DNA of 10,263 nucleotides, taken from CAYJHC01 sp964370035 (GTDB lineage Bacteria; Bacillota; Clostridia; Peptostreptococcales; Anaerovoracaceae). The translations under genes were made by a program, and so were the position numbers. This document shows, piece by piece, positions 5,895 to 10,263 of the stretch. The stretch is from contig CAYJGT010000058.1 in assembly GCA_964370035.1 (NCBI GenBank), forward strand, positions 1 through 10,263. The letters are read 5' to 3'. The number at the start of each line of letters is the position of its first letter. Positions within the stretch are counted from its first letter, which is position 1. The notes under the pieces are model-generated. The model saw nothing but the letters and a program-made list of their open reading frames with translations. It was not told the origin of the DNA and did no database searches.

Positions 5895-7304
5895 TTATCT
5901 ATCCTTAATTTCCCCACTATTTAATCTATCAAAATATGACTTTGTTTCTTTTGCAATTATCCCAGAAAGAACTAACAACGCAATTAAGTTAGGCAATGCC
6001 ATCATGCCGTTTAAAGTATCTGCCAATAGCCAAACTGTATCTAATGCGATAAATGGCCCTACTAGCACTGTAAGAATCCATAACCACCTAAATATTAAAA
6101 TAGCAGTTTTGTTTTCTCCAACCAGGTATGCTAATGCTCTTTCTGCATAATAATTCCATCCTATGATTGTAGTAAATGCAAAGAAAGCAAGACTTAACAT
6201 TAATATAAATGCTCCTATTTGGAAAGACCAAGGAAGCCCCGTTCCAAAAGCATTTATTGTAACATTAGCTCCTTCTAAACCAATATTGTAAGAATTTGTG
6301 ACAACAATAGTCAAACCAGTCATGGTACAAATTATGATTGTGTCAAAGAAAGTTCCTGTCATTGCAACCAAACCTTGCCTTACTGGCTCTTTTGTTTTAG
6401 CTGCAGCTGAAGCAATTGGCGCACTACCAAGGCCAGCTTCATTAGAGAAAATCCCTCTTGCTACACCTGATTGCATTGCAATCATCATTGCACCTAAAGC
6501 TCCTCCCGCTACGGCTCTTACTCCGAAAGCGCTTTCAAAAATTGTAACTATAGCAGCTGGTATTTCTGATATATTATAAATTAATATTGCAAGGCAAACT
6601 AAAACATAAATCACAGCCATAAATGGTACTATAATTGTTGCAACATTTGAAATTCTTTTTATTCCTCCAATGATTACAAGACCTGTAAAAATCGCTACTG
6701 CTACAGCAGCTACAGTCAAGGCTATTGTGTATTCGTTTCCAAATAAACTAATTGTATTTACTCCTTCAGGGTCAAAGAAAGTTGAAACTGCAGCAGTAAT
6801 ACCATTAGTTTGAACCATGGTTCCTATTCCTAATATTCCAGCACCAATTGCAAAAATTGCAAAAAGTACACCAAGCCATTTCCAGCTCTTACCCATTCCT
6901 TTTTCTATATATAAGAAAGGTCCTCCTAAAGCTTTTCCTTCTGCATTTACTGTTCTATACTTTACAGCTAAAACACCTTCCCCAAACTTAGTTGCCATTC
7001 CAAAACAAGCAGCTAAAACCATCCAAAATAAAGCTCCTGGTCCTCCTGCTACCATTGCCGTTGCAACTCCTACGATGTTTCCAGTACCAATAGTTGCGGC
7101 CATGGCCGTACATAATGCAGCAAAACTAGAAACTTCTCCTTCTCCTTCTTTCTCATTATGGGTCATATAATAAATAGCCTTGCCAAGCTTTCTAAACTGT
7201 AGCAACCCTAACCTAGCAGTAAGCCAAATTCCGGTACCCATAATCATCACAATCATAGGGACTCCCCATACAAATCCATTTACAGCACTAATAATTTCTG
7301 TCAT
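5895..7304 (-). CDS. AGCS-family alanine/glycine:cation symporter
   Basis: A 469-residue polytopic membrane protein of the alanine or glycine:cation symporter family (TC 2.A.25), importing alanine and/or glycine with Na+. The whole chain is hydrophobic with about 11 membrane spans. Family signatures are intact: GTGNIVGVATA (73-83), GGPGALFWM (87-95), FGMATKFGEG (101-110), ARGIFSNEAGLGSAP (282-296), and GWNYYAERALAYL towards the C-terminus. Length is normal and AAAGGAA lies 7 nt before the ATG. It is a single gene behind a glycine riboswitch, which argues that glycine is a physiological substrate. Strict alanine use cannot be excluded by sequence alone. In glycine-fermenting clostridia such uptake feeds Stickland metabolism, but nothing in the window shows that pathway. 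Confidence 0.95.
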   Translation of the reverse strand: MTEIISAVNGFVWGVPMIVMIMGTGIWLTARLGLLQFRKLGKAIYYMTHNEKEGEGEVSSFAALCTAMAATIGTGNIVGVATAMVAGGPGALFWMVLAACFGMATKFGEGVLAVKYRTVNAEGKALGGPFLYIEKGMGKSWKWLGVLFAIFAIGAGILGIGTMVQTNGITAAVSTFFDPEGVNTISLFGNEYTIALTVAAVAVAIFTGLVIIGGIKRISNVATIIVPFMAVIYVLVCLAILIYNISEIPAAIVTIFESAFGVRAVAGGALGAMMIAMQSGVARGIFSNEAGLGSAPIASAAAKTKEPVRQGLVAMTGTFFDTIIICTMTGLTIVVTNSYNIGLEGANVTINAFGTGLPWSFQIGAFILMLSLAFFAFTTIIGWNYYAERALAYLVGENKTAILIFRWLWILTVLVGPFIALDTVWLLADTLNGMMALPNLIALLVLSGIIAKETKSYFDRLNSGEIKDR

Positions 7305-7336
7305 AATAATTTCCTTTCATTCTTCAAAACTTTCTA

Positions 7337-7366
7337 CCAAATAAAATAAAGCCGAACAAACGACTT
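7337..7366 (-). terminator. Candidate riboswitch expression-platform terminator
   Basis: On the - strand AAGTCG (7366-7361) pairs with CGGCTT (7354-7349) around TTTGTT, followed by a U-rich but interrupted tail (TATTTTATTT). It lies between the glycine aptamer and the symporter ATG, where a ligand-controlled terminator would be expected. An upstream CTTC-AGAAG segment (7372-7364) could pair in competition with it. Confidence 0.55.
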
Positions 7367-7392
7367 CTGAAGATGAACATATAAATATGTTT

Positions 7393-7480
7393 CTCTGTCC
7401 TTTTGCCTGAGAGATTTACATTCATATAAAATAAAAGCGAATGTATTACACCTTCGGCGCTCAAAAGAGACTCTCCAGAG
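7393..7480 (-). ncRNA. Glycine riboswitch, single aptamer
   Basis: On the - strand, P1 is CTCTG (7480-7476) with CAGAG (7397-7393). GAGCGCCGAAGG (7462-7451) is the conserved P3 entry, P3b is TACATTC (7445-7439) with GAATGTA (7423-7417), and CTCTCAGGCAAAAGGACAG is the canonical glycine-binding core. There is only one aptamer, with no second full copy on either side, so it is a singleton; a vestigial partner might be hidden in the 7376-7391 hairpin. It controls the downstream AGCS symporter. In Streptococcus pyogenes a glycine riboswitch before such a symporter is known to switch expression off; the same sign is likely here but is inferred. Confidence 0.95.
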
Positions 7481-7525
7481 ATTGAATAAACTGTTAAAAA
7501 GTTTTCTAACAATTAATCCTTATAT

Positions 7526-7554
7526 AGAATAACAATAATTGTTATAAAATGCAA
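7526..7554 (-). promoter_or_regulatory. Putative promoter of the riboswitch-symporter transcript, with a 17-bp dyad
   Basis: On the - strand TTGCAT (7554-7549), a 17-bp spacer and TATTCT (7531-7526) form a moderate sigma-A promoter about 45 bp upstream of the aptamer. The perfect dyad ATAACAAT-A-ATTGTTAT (7529-7545) fills the spacer and touches the -10, so it may be an operator that adds a second layer of control. The boxes match only about 4 of 6 bases each. Confidence 0.45.
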
Positions 7555-7699
7555 CACATTTGCTTCAATTTGAGTTTTTTTTCACAATTTTTCGAACAAT
7601 AATTTAAAAAGTAGTAAAGTATGCTGTTTTATATAAAATATAGTTTGGTACTCCATTAGAATACTACCCTAAAGATAATCTGTTTGTGGAGTTAATATA
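7555..7699. other. Intergenic stretch without recognised features
   Basis: AT-rich DNA between the symporter promoter and the terminator of the infC operon. I see no credible coding frame. The only structure noticed is a distant ACTCCA/TGGAGT pairing (around 7653 and 7687), too loose to call. Confidence 0.5.
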
Positions 7700-7737
7700 A
7701 AAGAAAAAGTTGCCTCTAAAATATTAGAAACAACTTT
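7700..7737 (-). terminator. Intrinsic terminator of the infC-rpmI-rplT-foldase operon
   Basis: On the - strand AAAGTTGTTTCTAA (7737-7724) pairs with TTAGAGGCAACTTT (7719-7706) over 14 bp including two G-U pairs, with a 4-nt loop, followed by TTCTTTT. It lies 46 bp beyond the stop codon of the foldase gene. Confidence 0.88.
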
Positions 7738-7783
7738 AAATTAATCTAGTTTGTGACTTAGTACTAATTGCATTTACAATATG

Positions 7784-9082
7784 CTACTCACTTTTAGCTC
7801 CTAGTTCAATTACTCTTTCCATAACTTTGTCTACGAAAATAGCAAAGTAAATTGAGTCTTCTCCATAATACTCCAAGAATGATTCTCCACCACTAACTTC
7901 TTCAAATCCCTCTTTTGTGAGTCCTTGAGCAACTAAGCTTTCTTCAATATATGCATCAACTTCTTCTTCAGAAACCGTGATGTCTTCCGCTTGAGCTATA
8001 GCATATACCACTAATTCTTCTTCAAGGGCAGTCTTTCCATAGTCGGTCACTGTTTCATCAAATTCTTCACTTGTCATCAGTAGTCCTTGCTCGAGATACT
8101 CTTCAAAGGTAAAGCCATATAGTTCAGCTTCTTCTTCAACACTTTCTACAATTTTATCTTCAATTGCTTTTAATTGTTTTTCAGGATATTCTGGGAATTT
8201 AGAATCATCTACGATTAAACCTAATAGTCTTAATTTTTCATCATATTCTGCTTGCATATATGCATTTTCTTCTAGTTCTTTTTTTACACCTGCTTCATAG
8301 TCTGCAACAGTGTTATATCCTTGATCATTTGCAAAGTCATCATCAAGTATAGGATACTCATTTTTTGTGATTTCATTTACTGTAACTTCGAATTCTACAT
8401 CTTCACCTGCTAAAGATTCTTCTGTATAATCATCAGGGAATGTTAAATCAAGAACTACAGTTTCACCTTTTTCAACACCTATTAAACCTTCCTCAAAACC
8501 TTCAATAAAAGAACCGGAGCCGATTTCTAAGGCATAAGCTTCTGCAGTACCACCATCAAAGGCCTCTCCATCTTTTGTGCCCACATAGTCAATTACAGCC
8601 GTAGACCCATCCTCAACTACATCAATAGGAGTTTGAACCATCTGAGTTTCTAGTTCTTGAGCAATCTGAAGATTTACATCTTCTTCTGTTATTTCTACTG
8701 TGATTGGGTTAACTTCTAACCCTTTGTACTCTCCAAGTTCAATATAACCTTCCGTATCATAATTAACACGATCTACTCCAACGCCTGAAACAAAAAACCA
8801 AATAATAGCAGCAATAGCAACTAGCCCTATTACCGAGACAGTTGCTACTCTTTTTTTGCTTAATTCGATTTTTTTAGTCTTAACAGTTGCTGTTTGAGTT
8901 TTATCAACTTGATTTTTTTCAGTGTTTTCTTTATTATTTTCAACACTTGCTTCTGCATTATTTTCTGCAGACTCTTCAACTAAAGTGTCTTCAATACCTT
9001 CTTTATTACTTTCGACACTTGTTTCTACATTCTTCGCTGTAGTTTCTTCAACTTGATTGTTGTCAGAATTTTTATCTGTCAT
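7784..9082 (-). CDS. Membrane-anchored trigger factor-like FKBP peptidyl-prolyl isomerase
   Basis: A 432-residue protein that joins a membrane anchor to the PPIase and chaperone parts of trigger factor. Residues 1-75 are an acidic, Asn/Glu-rich tail containing a 24-residue tandem duplication (11-34, 35-58). KKR (76-78) precedes one membrane span (about 79-101), which predicts the tail inside and the rest outside. An FKBP domain follows (about 158-240; VIDYVG, FDGGTAEAYALEIGSGSFI, EGFEEGLIGV, AGEDVEFEVTV), then a long helical, acidic region to the end matching the trigger factor C-terminal domain (YDEKLRLLGLI onwards). The ribosome-binding N-terminal domain of true trigger factor is absent, so it should not be annotated as tig. 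A role in folding exported proteins, analogous to PrsA, is inferred. GAGGTG lies just before the ATG, and only 30 bp separate it from rplT with no terminator, so it is part of the ribosomal operon. Confidence 0.85.
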   Translation of the reverse strand: MTDKNSDNNQVEETTAKNVETSVESNKEGIEDTLVEESAENNAEASVENNKENTEKNQVDKTQTATVKTKKIELSKKRVATVSVIGLVAIAAIIWFFVSGVGVDRVNYDTEGYIELGEYKGLEVNPITVEITEEDVNLQIAQELETQMVQTPIDVVEDGSTAVIDYVGTKDGEAFDGGTAEAYALEIGSGSFIEGFEEGLIGVEKGETVVLDLTFPDDYTEESLAGEDVEFEVTVNEITKNEYPILDDDFANDQGYNTVADYEAGVKKELEENAYMQAEYDEKLRLLGLIVDDSKFPEYPEKQLKAIEDKIVESVEEEAELYGFTFEEYLEQGLLMTSEEFDETVTDYGKTALEEELVVYAIAQAEDITVSEEEVDAYIEESLVAQGLTKEGFEEVSGGESFLEYYGEDSIYFAIFVDKVMERVIELGAKSE

Positions 9083-9112
9083 TTAACACCTCACTGTTTA
9101 CTTTGCTTTCTG

Positions 9113-9469
9113 TTACTTTAAAGCACTCTTAGCAGTATCACAAAGTTTTGAGAATCCTGCAGCATCGTGTATTGCCATTTCTGAAAGCATTTTTCTGTTA
9201 ATTTCAACTCCAGATAATTTAAGGCCGTTCATTAACTTGCTGTACGAAATATCATTCATTCTTGCAGCAGCATTGATTCTTGTTATCCAAAGTTTTCTGA
9301 AATCTCTCTTCTTATTTTTTCTACCGATATAAGCTGTTTTTAACGCTCTCATAACCGCTGGGTTAGCTGCTCTAAAAACTTTGCTTTTTTGTCCGTAGTA
9401 GCCTTTAGCTAATTTTAATACTTTTTTGTGTCTTTTATGTGCGTTTAAACCTTTTTTTACTCTTGCCAT
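9113..9469 (-). CDS. rplT: Large ribosomal subunit protein bL20
   Basis: A 118-residue, very basic protein of the 50S subunit that is needed early in assembly. It begins MARVKKGLNAHKRHKKVLKLAKGY-like and has the family-typical YYGQKSK, ANPAVMRALKTAY, RDFRKLWITRINAAAR and SKLMNGLK segments; length is standard. AGGAGG lies 7-8 nt before the ATG. It is 17 bp downstream of rpmI. bL20 is known to repress its own operon by binding a leader upstream of infC; that leader, if present, is outside the window. Confidence 0.98.
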   Translation of the reverse strand: MARVKKGLNAHKRHKKVLKLAKGYYGQKSKVFRAANPAVMRALKTAYIGRKNKKRDFRKLWITRINAAARMNDISYSKLMNGLKLSGVEINRKMLSEMAIHDAAGFSKLCDTAKSALK

Positions 9470-9486
9470 CTTTCTTACCTCCTAAA

Positions 9487-9687
9487 TTACTTACTTAATA
9501 CTGCTTTGATTCTCTTAAGGTCAGCAGATGTTAACATAGTAGCCTTTCTTAGACCTCTTTTTCTATTAGCTGATTTCTTAGTAAGAATGTGGCTTTTATA
9601 TGCCTTATTTCTTTTAACTTTTCCAGACCCAGTGATTTTGAATCTTTTGCATGCACCTCTATGTGACTTCATTTTGTTTTTTGCCAT
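9487..9687 (-). CDS. rpmI: Large ribosomal subunit protein bL35
   Basis: A 66-residue basic 50S protein of normal length. It starts MAKNKMKSHRGACKRF and has KITGSGKVKRNKA, then SHILTKKSANRKRGLRKA and a C-terminal DLKRIKAVL helix, all typical. AGGAGG lies 8 nt upstream of the ATG. It sits between infC and rplT in the conserved order and is certainly co-transcribed with both. Confidence 0.98.
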   Translation of the reverse strand: MAKNKMKSHRGACKRFKITGSGKVKRNKAYKSHILTKKSANRKRGLRKATMLTSADLKRIKAVLSK

Positions 9688-9716
9688 TTCTTTTCCTCCT
9701 ATATAAATTTTAGCTA

Positions 9717-10229
9717 TTATTTCGTTTTCGGTGTCAAGAACATAGTTAAGCTTCTTCCCTCCATTTTGGGACTCTTTTCCATTTCTGCAATATCTACTAG
9801 TTCTTCAGCAAACTTGTTCATAACTTCAATTCCTCTAGCGGTACAGTCTCTCTCTCTACCTTTAAACCTTAAAGTTACTTTAACCTTGTCTCCATCCTTT
9901 AAAAATTTACTAGCTGTATTTGCTTTTACATGAATGTCATGATCTTCAATAAAGGTACTTAATCTTATTTCCTTAATTTGAATCATTTTCTGCTTCTTCT
10001 TAGATTCTTTTTCTTTCTTTTGTATTTCATACCTGTATTTACCAAAATCTAAAATTTTGCAAACTGGCGGATTTGCATTTGGTGAAATGTTTATTAAATC
10101 CAAACCTTTTTCTTCAGCTAGACTCATTGCCTCTTGGCGAGACATTACACCTAACTGTTCACCATCTTTCCCGATTACTCTCAGCTCTGGAGCTTTGATT
10201 TCATCATTAATTAAATATTCTTTACTAAT
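9717..10229 (-). CDS. infC: Translation initiation factor IF-3, AUU start
   Basis: A 170-residue factor that binds the 30S subunit, prevents premature joining of 50S and proofreads the start codon and initiator tRNA. The N-domain has INDEIKAPELRVIG, then LGVMSRQEA, the conserved NPPVCKILDFGKYRYE, a lysine-rich linker (KKEKESKKKQK), and the C-domain with KEIRLSTFIEDHD, KVKVTLRFKGRE and a terminal MFLTPKTK. The start is the ATT at 10229-10227: GAGGAGG (10244-10238) lies 8 nt upstream, the family N-terminus begins there, and no ATG, GTG or TTG exists in this frame between it and the window edge. The first in-frame ATG (10145) would remove 28 conserved residues. An AUU start lets IF-3 repress its own translation, as known for infC elsewhere. 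The operon promoter is beyond the window. Confidence 0.97.
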   Translation of the reverse strand: MSKEYLINDEIKAPELRVIGKDGEQLGVMSRQEAMSLAEEKGLDLINISPNANPPVCKILDFGKYRYEIQKKEKESKKKQKMIQIKEIRLSTFIEDHDIHVKANTASKFLKDGDKVKVTLRFKGRERDCTARGIEVMNKFAEELVDIAEMEKSPKMEGRSLTMFLTPKTK

Positions 10230-10244
10230 TGTTTTTTCCTCCTC
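10227..10244 (-). promoter_or_regulatory. infC ribosome binding site with AUU initiation codon
   Basis: GAGGAGG, then the 8-nt A-rich spacer AAAAAACA, then ATT. A strong Shine-Dalgarno with a codon that IF-3 discriminates against is the arrangement behind IF-3 autoregulation. Confidence 0.9.
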
Positions 10245-10263
10245 AAAACAAAAATGACAGATT

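Noticed and set aside
6298..7170. + strand frames opposite the symporter (6298-6579 and 6817-7170)
   Set aside because: They are proline/alanine-rich shadows of the membrane protein codons on the other strand.
7324..7512. Small - strand protein (62 codons) before the symporter
   Set aside because: It lies across the glycine aptamer and its expression platform; the RNA structure explains the conservation and no homology is apparent.
9506..9706. Hydrophobic + strand frame opposite rpmI
   Set aside because: Its leucine/phenylalanine richness is simply the complement of the lysine/arginine codons of bL35.

Overview
The window looks like chromosomal DNA of a low-GC anaerobic member of the Bacillota (Clostridia or Tissierellia type). 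This rests on strong AT bias, purine-rich GGAGG ribosome binding sites, a Rex-type operator in front of a fermentative alcohol dehydrogenase, a glycine riboswitch controlling an amino-acid/Na+ symporter, and the infC-rpmI-rplT ribosomal operon. I cannot name a genus from the sequence. Only the first gene is on the + strand; everything else is on the - strand.

Left part (1-2600): an iron-dependent alcohol dehydrogenase has its own extended -10 promoter and a near-perfect Rex operator at the predicted transcription start. It converges on a MinD-like ATPase that has lost the signature lysine of its family. Between them lie what looks like the 3' relic of a group II intron and a bidirectional terminator. 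Upstream of the MinD-like gene are two tandem copies of a structured ~94-bp element, each with two hairpins, joined by a perfect 13-bp inverted repeat. I do not recognise this element, and it is the least explained part of the window.

Middle part (2600-5812): radC, a DUF1015 gene, cmk (cytidylate kinase) and nrdR follow each other on the - strand, so transcription runs nrdR to cmk to DUF1015 to radC. cmk and the DUF1015 gene overlap by 14 bp and are surely co-transcribed. nrdR has its own likely promoter, whose -10 box sits inside a 10-bp dyad. cmk makes CDP/dCDP and NrdR represses ribonucleotide reductase, so this stretch has a nucleotide-supply and DNA-maintenance flavour.

Right-middle (5895-7560): an AGCS-family alanine/glycine:cation symporter lies behind a singleton glycine riboswitch with a candidate terminator and a promoter containing a 17-bp dyad.

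Right end (7700-10263): infC, rpmI, rplT and a membrane-anchored trigger-factor/FKBP-like foldase form one operon closed by a strong terminator. infC starts at an AUU codon behind an ideal Shine-Dalgarno sequence. Any L20-type leader would lie beyond the window edge.

Most genes are ordinary core genes. The points worth attention are the tandem structured repeats, the atypical MinD-like Walker A, the anchored foldase in a translation operon, and several regulatory sites.
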